Assembly: GCA_964548955.1 (NCBI GenBank)
Contig: CAZJTP010000129.1
Coordinates: forward strand, 1 to 12,783
Direction: 5' to 3'
DNA: 12,783 nt
Origin: GCA-020344555 sp964548955
GTDB lineage: Bacteria; Planctomycetota; Phycisphaerae; UBA1845
Shown in pieces: positions 1-6,554 of this stretch (positions within the stretch are counted from its first letter, which is position 1; each line of letters begins with the position of its first letter). The notes beneath the pieces are model-generated. The model worked only from the letters and a program-made list of their open reading frames with translations. It made no database searches and had not been told where the DNA came from. A program made the position numbers and the translations under genes.

Positions 1-46
1 TCCCCGAGATTACATCAGCTCACACGCATGAGGTGCAATATGGAAC

Positions 47-157
47 CTAGCCCTTCACGATGGTCTTCTGCTGTCCGTTCACGCTTATTTCGTTTTCCCA
101 CAAGGCGCAGGATACTGACCCCGCACGGATTCGTTCTATTGGCTGTTGGTTTGCCAT
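47..157 (-). CDS. Truncated small protein with IRAGSVSCALWENE motif (36 aa)
   Basis: This is a 36-residue ORF beginning MANQQPIERIRAGSVSCALW and ending at a TAG. The start is supported by an AAAGGTGAT Shine-Dalgarno-like sequence about seven bases upstream. The block IRxGxVxCALWENE resembles the N-terminal strand region of a family of small bacterial proteins (roughly 80 residues) found in mobile-element and plasmid gene sets. In those, the block is followed by a Tyr/Lys-rich stretch and a C-terminal helix. Here the reading stops shortly after the motif, and neither other frame restores the expected C-terminus in the 46 bases before the window edge. It is therefore probably a truncated copy, though a genuinely short protein cannot be excluded. 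It lies 24 bases downstream of the next minus-strand ORF, so the two were probably co-transcribed. The function is unknown; the family link comes from memory of the motif, not a search. Confidence 0.5.
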   Translation of the reverse strand: MANQQPIERIRAGSVSCALWENEISVNGQQKTIVKG

Positions 158-181
158 TCATATCACCTTTGTGCCCGCCAT

Positions 182-325
182 CTAATTGTGACGGGCCTCT
201 TTCAAGCCCCGGAAGAGGCTCGTTGCTCTGCTGTAGCACTGCACGCACGCGATCCCATCCGCTGCCTGCTGGTTGTGGCCCAGCGAGAGAACCACGTTGT
301 CCTTCCCCCAGTCGTAGAGCCACAT
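182..325 (-). CDS. Small CxxC protein or 3' part of a frameshifted gene (47 aa)
   Basis: An ATG-initiated ORF of 47 residues starting MWLYDWGKDNVVLSLGHNQQ, with a single CVQC pair near residues 28-31 and a basic C-terminus. Almost every codon ends in G or C, which is the coding signature of the surrounding genes, so the frame is very likely translated or recently was. The in-frame upstream TAG is only a few codons before the ATG, and AGGA lies only one base before the start, which is poor spacing. The codon signal continues upstream in a different frame (326-419), reading ..DDRITVVGSG straight into the MWLYDWGKD segment if one base is skipped. I therefore think it is the C-terminal part of a frameshifted gene, but a stand-alone small gene is possible. 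I do not recognise the family. Confidence 0.45.
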   Translation of the reverse strand: MWLYDWGKDNVVLSLGHNQQAADGIACVQCYSRATSLFRGLKEARHN

Positions 326-419
326 GTCCTGACCCGACTACGGTGATCCTGTCGTCGGCCGCGTGACCACCGATGCCCTCGGCGTGCCTCAGGTTCGTTT
401 CGTTCACCGCCAGGGCCAC
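326..419 (-). pseudogene. Probable 5' part of the frameshifted gene continuing at 182-325
   Basis: Reading from the GTG at 419 gives VALAVNETNLRHAEGIGGHA and then ADDRITVVGSG, with nearly all third codon positions G or C. Beyond about 325 this frame loses that codon bias and its protein looks like noise, while the +1-shifted frame (182-325) takes it over. This is the usual picture of a single-base indel. No good Shine-Dalgarno sequence precedes the GTG at 419 or the one at 407, and the frame is closed by TGA just upstream, 3' of the zinc-ribbon gene stop. It may be a decayed gene, an assembly error, or a +1 programmed frameshift; nothing here shows a slippery site that would favour the last. 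Confidence 0.3.
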
Positions 420-451
420 GCTATTCGCGTCGCCGCTCGGACGCCTTCACG

Positions 452-1138
452 TCACCTTTGCTCTGCCGCTTCCAGCTCAGCATCCACGATGATCTTGTCG
501 CACCAGCCGCACACAGGTCCGGCAAACTCATCTATCTCTCGTAGCTTGCCACAAGCGGGACATCTTCGCGTCGACGCCGACGACGGCTCTGAAGCCTGCA
601 ACCAACGTCGCTTGCGGACCTGCCGGAGCTCCTCAATCTGCTTCCCCAGTCGTCGCGTCCGAAGGTACCATTTCGCGATGGCACGCATGTCGTCGTCAGC
701 GATGTGTTCGATGTCGATGAAACCCATGGTGAGGTACTTCAGTACCAGGTACTTCGCCCGCCCGGGGATCCTTTCGCTGACGATGCTGAGCATGATGACG
801 GCGTGCTTGAGCTCTTCGCGGATCCTGTCCATCTTGTAGCGAACCTTGTCGAATGCTGGCCTGAGCCTGTCAAAGTCGATGGTCCCGAACGCACCCCAGT
901 CAAGCTGGCCGGACTCGTTCACCTCTGGCCGGATGTCGCATCGACGCCGTTGAACAGGTAACGCCAGAATCGGCCCCCATTCCTGGATGATGACCCACCG
1001 TTCCAGTTCCGCCGGATCAGCCAGTTCGTCGTCATCCAAGCCGGATACGCTACCGTAGCCTTTGTGTCGTTCGACCTTGACCAGGACCGACGCCGGTACC
1101 ACTATGTTGTTCTCTGTTTCGATTGTCTCCATGCTCAT
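452..1138 (-). CDS. Hypothetical protein with C-terminal zinc ribbon (228 aa)
   Basis: The protein starts MSMETIETENN. I chose the ATG at 1138 rather than the upstream TTG because GGAGGTG sits six bases in front of it. Residues 1-60 are acidic and polar. Residues 85-180 are predicted mostly helical and basic towards the end (KVRYKMDRIREELKHAV, then RAIAKWYLRTRRLGKQIEELRQVRKRR without a break), which suggests a helical or coiled nucleic-acid-binding segment. Residues 193-213 carry CPACGK and then CGWCDK, a C-x2-C..C-x2-C zinc ribbon. I do not recognise a named family. The ribbon and basic helix suggest DNA or RNA binding, or a regulatory or adaptor role in a mobile element; that is inference. 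It heads a minus-strand group of small genes running to the left edge and is divergent from the plus-strand replication genes. Confidence 0.8.
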   Translation of the reverse strand: MSMETIETENNIVVPASVLVKVERHKGYGSVSGLDDDELADPAELERWVIIQEWGPILALPVQRRRCDIRPEVNESGQLDWGAFGTIDFDRLRPAFDKVRYKMDRIREELKHAVIMLSIVSERIPGRAKYLVLKYLTMGFIDIEHIADDDMRAIAKWYLRTRRLGKQIEELRQVRKRRWLQASEPSSASTRRCPACGKLREIDEFAGPVCGWCDKIIVDAELEAAEQR

Positions 1139-1239
1139 TTCAAGCACCTCCAAGCCGCAACCGCTCTTTGACGGTTCGCCCGTTTCCGAGTGAACCGGCA
1201 GAGTGACGCAGCCACGTGCTTTCGCGAAGCTGCGGGCGG
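1139..1239. promoter_or_regulatory. 5' leader of the zinc-ribbon gene, strong ribosome-binding site
   Basis: On the minus strand the sequence GGAGGTG ends six bases before the ATG at 1138, a near-ideal Shine-Dalgarno site. Further upstream, a CGGTTC (1172-1177) and GAACCG (1192-1197) pair forms a short inverted repeat that could be an operator or simply chance. No convincing -35/-10 pair was seen. Confidence 0.35.
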
Positions 1240-1313
1240 AGCGGACCCCTCGATAAAGCTTTAGGCCCGTAGGCCGACCCGCAGGGGAAAGGTTTACGAT
1301 AAGGGGTCTGCGT
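1240..1313 (+). ncRNA. Candidate structured RNA element, copy 1 (74 nt)
   Basis: This 74-nt block differs from the copy at 1397-1470 by one base. On the plus strand it closes with a ten-pair stem, GCGGACCCCT against AGGGGTCTGC, containing one G-U pair. A symmetric CGA/CGATA bulge follows, then TAAAGCTTT against AAAGGTTTA (eight pairs, one G-G mismatch). The apex holds two small hairpins: GGCC-CGTA-GGCC and CCC-GCA-GGG. The only base that differs between copies (T1270 versus C1427) lies in the CGTA/CGCA hairpin loop and leaves the fold intact. The minus strand would give an A-C mismatch in the basal stem, so a plus-strand RNA is more likely. I do not recognise it as a known riboswitch, ribozyme or tmRNA. 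Confidence 0.5.
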
Positions 1314-1396
1314 GTCCGCAGCGAGCCTCAGTCACTACAACTGGAGGCCGTCCGTGGGTTCACGGCCGTAGTCTTTGGCGAAGCGGAGGGCCGTCA

Positions 1397-1470
1397 AGCG
1401 GACCCCTCGATAAAGCTTTAGGCCCGCAGGCCGACCCGCAGGGGAAAGGTTTACGATAAGGGGTCTGCGT
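1397..1470 (+). ncRNA. Candidate structured RNA element, copy 2 (74 nt)
   Basis: Second copy of the branched hairpin element, 157 bases after copy 1 in the same orientation, identical except C for T in an apical loop. The flanks are recognisably related but diverged (CTTTNGCGAAGC on the left of both, GAGCCT on the right of both), so the duplicated unit was longer than the 74-nt core. It could be a tandem ncRNA gene, a pair of regulatory RNA elements, or a DNA-level site such as an origin or recombination hairpin. Confidence 0.5.
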
Positions 1471-1569
1471 AGCCCGGAGCAGGGAGCCTATAGCGGTGCC
1501 GCTTGCCGTTCTTCTTCCGTGAATGGCAACGCAAATACATCCTGCCCACTTCGATACCAAAATCGCGGG

Positions 1570-1698
1570 GTGAAATTCAAGAGGGTAGGTCTGCACTACA
1601 CGGGTCTGGGCATCGACACCTGCCTTTCTGTACCCGCCAACGCGGATTCTTCAAGCAATTTCATGCGATTTTTCCAAAACGTGCGAAGGTTGGGCTAG
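1570..1698 (+). CDS. Possible small protein, 5' half of a decayed ORF (42 aa)
   Basis: Reading from GTG at 1570 gives a protein-like 42-residue sequence starting VKFKRVGLHYTGLGIDTCLS and ending FMRFFQNVRRLG before a TAG. The GTG overlaps the TGA of a 16-codon ORF, and no Shine-Dalgarno sequence precedes it. Immediately after the TAG, codon-like sequence continues in the same frame for about ten codons and then in the next frame to 1894. This suggests a longer gene interrupted by a stop and a frameshift. I do not recognise the family. It may equally be a tiny accessory gene or non-coding sequence. Confidence 0.3.
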   Translation: MKFKRVGLHYTGLGIDTCLSVPANADSSSNFMRFFQNVRRLG

Positions 1699-1894
1699 TT
1701 GCAGCTGGACGGAGCGCTGCGCGATCGCGGAGCGACTCGTAGCCGAATTCTGGGAATTCCTGCCCGGTGATGTGCGTCGTTGCCACCCCGCCCAGTTGGC
1801 CGACGAAATCCCGCTCCTGATCAACCTCCATTTGGACTCGGAGCGCTGCCTTGCGGATAGGCGTGCCGCCGCCGGCTTTCTGACTGACCCCTGA
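1699..1894 (+). pseudogene. Probable decayed 3' part of a small gene
   Basis: In the frame ending at TGA 1892-1894 the sequence reads AERLVAEFWEFLPGDVRRCH and then PAQLADEIPLLINLHLDSER, closing with LADRRAAAGFLTDP. It has protein-like composition and strongly G/C-ending codons from about 1728. The frame has no ATG and no usable GTG or TTG until well inside the conserved-looking part, so it cannot start on its own. It most likely joins the ORF at 1570-1698 through a lost stop and frameshift. An opposing minus-strand ORF covers the same interval but has poor codon bias. Family unknown. Confidence 0.3.
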
Positions 1895-1942
1895 AACAAG
1901 CCCGCCGTTTGTGCCGCTAGGTCTGCGCAGAGTGAACGATCC

Positions 1943-1962
1943 CCGCTTCGCACCGCAAGCGG
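1943..1962 (+). promoter_or_regulatory. Short hairpin in the leader of the 2021 gene
   Basis: CCGCTT (1943-1948) and AAGCGG (1957-1962) form a six-pair stem with an eight-base loop about 60 bases upstream of the next start codon. It has no T run, so it is not a clear terminator and may be a leader structure or operator. Confidence 0.25.
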
Positions 1963-2020
1963 AAGAGGGGGGCGGTCATCAGAAACCACTCAACGCGGCC
2001 AACGCGGGAAGGAGTATCCG

Positions 2021-2695
2021 ATGTTTCCATACAACTCACCGTATAGCGGTCAATCGCTTCCTGGTGCACCCGTTTCGTTGGCCATGACCCGTGCCTACCC
2101 GGTCATCGATGACGATGTCGGTTTGCACGGCTTGCATCATCCCGCAGTATCCAACCACATGGATGAACCGAGGCCGGGTGCGCAGTATCCCCCGCTTGCG
2201 CAGCGAGATTCGTATGAACCGCCAGCCATGGTGTACCGAAGCGACCTTCCAAGATACAGGGCGCCCATCCCCTGGCACGACGTCGATGTGCCAGAGACAC
2301 CGCCGATCGAAGCACTGTCATCGTTGGATCAGGAATCAGCGCTGAGCATCGACTACGGCTCGCCGCTTGACCAGTGGCTGACAGAAAGGGTTCTGACGCA
2401 AGCTTTGCTGGAGGTGTCGGCAATGGGCAGAGCGGAACCTGTTCCAGTCGATCTTCCAAGCGTGATAGCAGACGCCATCGCCGGTATGCCGAGCCATGAC
2501 GGAGAGTCGGCGTTCGATTCACCGGTATCGAGAGACGGCGGCGTTGAGCCTGGGACACCCCTGATCGGGCAAGTTGACGGGGAGGTGGAGCTGGGGCGGC
2601 ACATTCTCAATGGTCGTTGCTGCCTGGATGAGCTCTTAGAGGAGGATTGGCTCGTCCGGCGCGCGCCGTTTGCGATGATGATGGACTTGGAGTAG
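2021..2695 (+). CDS. Acidic, proline-rich protein of unknown function (224 aa)
   Basis: The start ATG at 2021 has AAGGAG about eight bases upstream. The protein begins MFPYNSPYSGQSLPGAPVSL. Residues 1-95 are rich in Pro, Tyr and His and look disordered. Residues 96-170 are acidic with likely helices (SPLDQWLTERVLTQALLEVS). The C-terminus contains CCLDELLEEDW and ends AMMMDLE. There is no signal peptide, no membrane span and no motif I can assign. It precedes the primase gene by 106 bases on the same strand, so it probably belongs to the same mobile-element module; early phage or plasmid operons often carry acidic unknowns of this sort. Codon bias supports real coding. No function is proposed. 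Confidence 0.7.
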   Translation: MFPYNSPYSGQSLPGAPVSLAMTRAYPVIDDDVGLHGLHHPAVSNHMDEPRPGAQYPPLAQRDSYEPPAMVYRSDLPRYRAPIPWHDVDVPETPPIEALSSLDQESALSIDYGSPLDQWLTERVLTQALLEVSAMGRAEPVPVDLPSVIADAIAGMPSHDGESAFDSPVSRDGGVEPGTPLIGQVDGEVELGRHILNGRCCLDELLEEDWLVRRAPFAMMMDLE

Positions 2696-2726
2696 TTGCC
2701 ACCTGGCCCGCAGATGAAACTTCACC

Positions 2727-2740
2727 GCGGTTCTAACCGC
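2727..2740. promoter_or_regulatory. Perfect 6-bp-arm palindrome before the primase gene
   Basis: GCGGTT-CT-AACCGC, 62 bases upstream of the primase start. It is compatible with a small repressor operator; the role is inferred from position only. Confidence 0.3.
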
Positions 2741-2801
2741 TATCTCCACGACGAGGCAAACTGTCCACCAAAGCCTGTTTCACGCGGATGAGTGGGGAGA
2801 C

Positions 2802-3881
2802 ATGAGCGGCAACGCGACACGATCCACCGGAGACAAGGTCAGGCTCTTTCGGCGGGCGTTCACCGGCTTGACCAACGTGTATGGCACGTACGACCCGGCC
2901 ACCGGCCGGGCGCGCCAAGTCAAACGCCCGGTCACCGATCGAGTCATCCTCGCCCACCTTCAGGGTAAGCAGCCGTACGGCGTGTATCTACTGGTCGGGG
3001 ACCGAACCCGCGCTGTGGTTGCAGACTTTGACGTCGATGACCCAGAGCCACCAGTGGACTTCGTCGCCGCGGCCCGAGGCTACGCGCTGCCAGCCTACAT
3101 CGAGCGAAGCAAATCAAAGGGCTATCACGCGTGGATGCTCTTCGATGAGGCCGGCGTTCGGGCATCCAAGGCACGGCTCGTGGTCCGCCATCTTCTGGAT
3201 GAGATTGACCGGCCCACCACGGAAGTGTTTCCCAAGCACAATCGGCTTGACATGCAGACCACGTATGGCAACTACATTTATGCTCCACTCTTTGGTGCAC
3301 TGGTTCCCAAAGGGCGCACCGTGTTTCTTGATCCTGCATGCGGCTTGCGTCCCTACAGCGACCAGTGGCAGCTACTCGAGAATGCCAGGCGCGTGACGGA
3401 GGAACAACTCGACGAGATCATCGAGATCAACGAGTTGAGCCAACATGGGCCGGGACCAACCGCTAAGCCGCAACGAAGTCTGAGCACGGCATATCCGACC
3501 TACGGGCTGCCACCGTGTGCGCGGACCATGCTTGCCGAGGGGGTGACGGCCAACCAGCGTGTGGCTTGCTTTCGCCTGGCGGTGAACCTGAAGCGGGCTG
3601 GCCTCCCGGTGCATAGTGCGCTGGCCGTACTGAATGAGTGGGCGCGACGAAACCAACCCGAGGACGGCAAACGGATCATCACTGCCGCCGAAATCGCCGA
3701 GCAAACGCAGTGCGCGTATGACGGGTCGTACCGCAGCCGGGGCTGTGAGGAGCCCGCGGTCGCTCAGTACTGCGATCCAGCTTGTCCCGTGCGATCGGAT
3801 TCCTATGGTCGCCCGGCTTCCAAGAGCCAGGATGCCGGTTGGTCGCCGGGTGCCCGGCGATTGGCTCAGACGCCAAGTTGA
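2802..3881 (+). CDS. AEP-type primase-polymerase, TOTE-primase-like with C-terminal Cys cluster (359 aa)
   Basis: The N-terminal half matches the archaeo-eukaryotic primase domain as found in TOTE systems and phage/plasmid primases. It shows LFRRAFTGLTNVYGTY at residues 15-30, the metal-binding DFD at 75-77, SKSKGYHAW with His109 for nucleotide binding, and EVFPKHNRLD at 141-150, followed by GNYIYAPL. Residues 237-330 form a helical domain (LPPCARTML, then NQRVACFRLAVNLKRAGLPV) ending in Cys304, Cys315, Cys324 and Cys328. This resembles the primase C-terminal/PriL-like iron-sulphur or zinc region. Family knowledge predicts priming and possibly DNA synthesis at the element's origin. The start ATG has GGGGAG just upstream. 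The stop lies nine bases before nrdJ, so the two genes are surely co-expressed. The helicase and nuclease domains of full TOTE proteins are absent. Confidence 0.85.
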   Translation: MSGNATRSTGDKVRLFRRAFTGLTNVYGTYDPATGRARQVKRPVTDRVILAHLQGKQPYGVYLLVGDRTRAVVADFDVDDPEPPVDFVAAARGYALPAYIERSKSKGYHAWMLFDEAGVRASKARLVVRHLLDEIDRPTTEVFPKHNRLDMQTTYGNYIYAPLFGALVPKGRTVFLDPACGLRPYSDQWQLLENARRVTEEQLDEIIEINELSQHGPGPTAKPQRSLSTAYPTYGLPPCARTMLAEGVTANQRVACFRLAVNLKRAGLPVHSALAVLNEWARRNQPEDGKRIITAAEIAEQTQCAYDGSYRSRGCEEPAVAQYCDPACPVRSDSYGRPASKSQDAGWSPGARRLAQTPS

Positions 3882-3890
3882 GAGAACCCG

Positions 3891-6203
3891 ATGTCAGCAC
3901 CTGTCGAGAACGTTGCTCATGCTCGTACGAAAGAGGTCAGCCTCCGCCACGAGTTGCTGCAACGGCGGTATCTCCGGAAGGATTCCGATGGCCGCGTGAC
4001 CGAAACGACCCGCGAGATGTTCACCCGGGTTGCGAACGCGGTTGCCAGCGTGGACGCAGAGTACGGGGCGACCCAGAACGAGATCGAAGAACTGGCTACG
4101 GACTTCTTCCGGCTTATGGTCAGAGGGAAGTTCCTTCCCAACAGTCCGACCCTCATGAATGCGGGCCGCGAACAGGGCATGTGCAACGCCTGCTTCGTTC
4201 TTCCGGTGGAAGACAGCATTGATGGCATCTTCGACTCGGTGAAGCAGACGGCACTCGTACAGAAGGCCGGCGGAGGCACCGGGTTTGCGTTCGATTCTCT
4301 GCGGCCGACTGGCGATGTAGTTGCCTCCAGCGGCGGTAAAACATCTGGGCCGATCAGCTTCATGCGGGTCTTCTCGGAAACGACCATGGCCATCCAGCAG
4401 GGAGCCCACCGGCGCGGGGCCAACATGGCGATGTGCTCAATCAAGCACCCGGACATCCTCAACTTCATTTACGCCAAGGGCGATCGGTCAGAGTTCGCCA
4501 ACTTCAATTTGTCCGTCAAGGTTACGAACTCCTTCATGATGGCCCTGGAGGAACCTCCGGACGGCCCGCACATCGTCATCAATCCGAGAACCGGCCGCCG
4601 GTACGTGATTCCGCGAAGTGTGGTTCCATCTGGCTACTCATTGCAGGATCTGGTGCCTGCAGGCGGTGTGACGGTTCCCTGCTATAGCCGACGCGATGTG
4701 TGGAACATGATCGTCACCAACGCCCATGCTACGGGCGAGCCCGGTATCTGCTTTATAGATCGGGTGAACGCCGACAATCCCACGCCCAAGCTCGGGCGGA
4801 TCGATGCGACGAATCCCTGCGGTGAGCAGCCACTTCTCGCCAACGAAGGGTGCAATCTCGGTTCGATCAACCTGTCCAGGTTCGTCGACCGCAAGCGGGC
4901 TGATATCGATTGGAACGGCCTACGCGACGCCGTGAGCCTGGCCGTACGCTTCCTGGACAACGTGGTTGATCTGACCTGCTATCCGACTGAGCCGATCCAG
5001 ACGCGTTCACTCGGCAACCGTAAGATCGGTCTCGGCGTGATGGGATTCGCCGACGCGCTCGTGCTCATCGGCATGTGCTATGACAGCGAGGCGGCACTCG
5101 GCCTTGCTTCCGGACTCAGCCGCTTCATCCAGGAACACGCTCATGAAGTGAGTTCCCAATTGGCCAAAGAGCGGGGCAGATTTCCCAACTGGGAAGGCAG
5201 CCGTTGGGATACTGAGGCCGGCATACCGATGCGGAATGCCACCGTCACGACGATCGCTCCGACGGGCAGCATCAGCATCCTCGCAGGGTGCAGCAGTGGC
5301 ATTGAGCCGATCTACAGCTTGGCCTACCGCCGCAGGGCGCTGGAAGGGCAGGAGTTCGTCCAGGTTCATCCGCTTCTGGAGAAGCTTGGCCGTAGTGGCG
5401 GCTGGATGAACGATCGCATGCGAAAGGCGCTGCTCGAAGGCGTTTCCGCGTTTGAAGTCCCAGAAATCCCGAAGCCCATCACCGAAGCGTTGGTGACGGC
5501 TCACGAAGTCGCTCCCGACTGGCACGTGCGTATGCAGGCGGCATTTCAGCAGAACGTAGACAATGCCGTTTCCAAGACAGTGAACCTACCGAGTGACGCG
5601 AATGCGGCTGACGTTGACAAGGTGTTCCGGATGGCGTTCGGATTCGGCTGCAAGGGGATCACCATATATCGAGATGGTGCCCGGAGCGGTCAGACACTCT
5701 CGACGGGAAACGACAGGGAGACCGTCGTTTCGAACAATGGGGTAACGCCGAGAAACCGCAGCCGAATCACAAGTGGTCAGACTTTCAAGTTCCGCATGGG
5801 CTGCGGGACCTTATTTGTGACCGTCAATCGCGATGCAGACGGACTGTGCGAGGTCTTCGCCAACCTCGGGAAGGCCGGCGGATGTCCCTCGCAATCAGAG
5901 GCGACATGTCGAGCGGTCTCCACCGCGTTGCGGTCAGGGGTCGCACCCAAGGAGCTGAGCGAGCAGCTCCGTGGCATCCGGTGTCTATCGACGGCCGCAG
6001 CGCGGAAGGCGGGCAACGGCATCGACGTGTTGTCCTGTCCGGATGCCATTGCGAAGGCCATCGAGGAGGCGTGTGGCGACGCCACGAACTTGCTGCGCGG
6101 TGCTCAACTCCGCGGACGCCAGTGCCCGTTTTGCGGCTCTACCATGCGCCGTGAAGCCGGTTGTTTCGTGTGTGACAGCTGTTTGCATAACTCGTGTGGG
6201 TGA
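3891..6203 (+). CDS. nrdJ: Adenosylcobalamin-dependent (class II) ribonucleoside-diphosphate reductase
   Basis: This is a full-length class II ribonucleotide reductase of 770 residues, which makes deoxyribonucleotides using a coenzyme-B12-generated thiyl radical. By family comparison, Cys310 in NPCGEQPLL is the radical-bearing cysteine, with Asn308 and Glu312 as catalytic partners; Cys101 (NACFVLP) and Cys321 (GCNLGSINL) form the redox pair. APTGSISILAGCSSGIEP and the barrel-end GCKGITIYRDG (587-597) are intact. Residues 629-700 form a TSCPD-type domain, and residues 745-769 form a Cys-rich tail (CPFCG, then CFVCDSCLHNSCG) that would carry electrons and bind zinc. There is no N-terminal ATP-cone, so overall activity control by ATP/dATP is probably missing. 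No cobalamin riboswitch fits in the nine-base gap after the primase gene. Being inside an element, it probably supplies dNTPs for element replication; that is inference. Confidence 0.97.
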   Translation: MSAPVENVAHARTKEVSLRHELLQRRYLRKDSDGRVTETTREMFTRVANAVASVDAEYGATQNEIEELATDFFRLMVRGKFLPNSPTLMNAGREQGMCNACFVLPVEDSIDGIFDSVKQTALVQKAGGGTGFAFDSLRPTGDVVASSGGKTSGPISFMRVFSETTMAIQQGAHRRGANMAMCSIKHPDILNFIYAKGDRSEFANFNLSVKVTNSFMMALEEPPDGPHIVINPRTGRRYVIPRSVVPSGYSLQDLVPAGGVTVPCYSRRDVWNMIVTNAHATGEPGICFIDRVNADNPTPKLGRIDATNPCGEQPLLANEGCNLGSINLSRFVDRKRADIDWNGLRDAVSLAVRFLDNVVDLTCYPTEPIQTRSLGNRKIGLGVMGFADALVLIGMCYDSEAALGLASGLSRFIQEHAHEVSSQLAKERGRFPNWEGSRWDTEAGIPMRNATVTTIAPTGSISILAGCSSGIEPIYSLAYRRRALEGQEFVQVHPLLEKLGRSGGWMNDRMRKALLEGVSAFEVPEIPKPITEALVTAHEVAPDWHVRMQAAFQQNVDNAVSKTVNLPSDANAADVDKVFRMAFGFGCKGITIYRDGARSGQTLSTGNDRETVVSNNGVTPRNRSRITSGQTFKFRMGCGTLFVTVNRDADGLCEVFANLGKAGGCPSQSEATCRAVSTALRSGVAPKELSEQLRGIRCLSTAAARKAGNGIDVLSCPDAIAKAIEEACGDATNLLRGAQLRGRQCPFCGSTMRREAGCFVCDSCLHNSCG

Positions 6204-6385
6204 GGATCCAATGTCGCACAGGAGAGCCAAGCCAGATAGAAGCGAGCAGCACTCAAGAGCGCTGGAGCGCGGCCGCCTCCTGGGACACCGCTATGATCGA
6301 GGGGGAGAGCCTACCTGGCGTGCGCGTGTCCAGGCCGCAGCTCCACCTCCTGTTGCACAGCTACGTCGCCAACGATGGCGGATAG
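6194..6385 (+). CDS. Possible small overlapping ORF between nrdJ and the HTH gene (up to 63 aa)
   Basis: This frame begins with a GTG inside the last codons of nrdJ and ends at a TAG that overlaps the next gene's ATG (ATGGCGGATAG). Its second half, reading ERWSAAASWDTAMIEGESLP and then GVRVSRPQLHLLLHSYVAND, has almost only G/C-ending codons and reads like protein. The first 20 codons are less convincing. A competing frame starts at an ATG at 6211 with AGGA in front (MSHRRAKPDRSEQ), but its codon bias fails after about 25 codons and it runs through the downstream gene. The true start is therefore uncertain: it could be the GTG at 6194, the GTG at 6200, or the ATG at 6296. No family is recognised. 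Confidence 0.35.
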   Translation: MWVRIQCRTGEPSQIEASSTQERWSAAASWDTAMIEGESLPGVRVSRPQLHLLLHSYVANDGG

Positions 6386-6554
6386 CCACGACAAATCTGT
6401 GGATCAAGTGGAGTTCGCGCATAAACTCGGAGTGCACCCTCGCACAGTCCGCCGCTCGGTTGCACGCGACGACCTGTCCAGCCGCTACATGGGAACCGCC
6501 GGTCGACCGCGATGGCTGTGGAACTACCTGATCGAGTATTGCCGCGATGGGTGA
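6375..6554 (+). CDS. Small helix-turn-helix-like protein (59 aa)
   Basis: The ORF starts MADSHDKSVDQVEFAHKLGV and continues HPRTVRRSVARDDL, a pattern close to a helix-turn-helix (QVEFAHKLGVHPRTVRRSV). It then has GTAGRPRWLWNYLIEYC, which looks like a winged or arm region. The ATG overlaps the previous ORF's stop by 11 bases, and its own TGA overlaps the following gene's ATG (ATGGGTGA). Such nested overlaps point to translational coupling. No clear Shine-Dalgarno sequence is present, which fits coupling. A likely role is a small DNA-binding regulator or recombination directionality factor of the element. The function is inferred from the HTH-like pattern and context only. Confidence 0.65.
   Translation: MADSHDKSVDQVEFAHKLGVHPRTVRRSVARDDLSSRYMGTAGRPRWLWNYLIEYCRDG

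Larger units (their letters stand above)
1240..1470 (+). repeat. Tandem pair of 74-nt direct repeats
   Basis: The cores at 1240-1313 and 1397-1470 match at 73 of 74 positions. The intervening 83 bases contain a further hairpin, CCGTG-GGTT-CACGG (1352-1365), and no credible ORF. No other copy occurs in the window on either strand. Confidence 0.85.

Noticed and set aside
1240..1470. CRISPR array
   Set aside because: Only two repeats, 74 nt long with 83 nt between them, no cas genes, and the repeats are internally branched hairpins.
2802..3881. Complete TOTE conflict system
   Set aside because: Only the primase-like part is present; no helicase or restriction-type nuclease domains occur nearby, so a replication role is more likely.
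3882..3890. Cobalamin riboswitch for nrdJ
   Set aside because: The gap to the primase gene is nine bases, and nothing resembling a B12 box is present upstream.
5971..6531. Plus-strand ORF through the end of nrdJ and the HTH gene (MSHRRAKPDRSEQ part)
   Set aside because: An AGGA precedes the ATG at 6211, but coding bias disappears after about 25 codons and the frame runs through the overlapping HTH gene.
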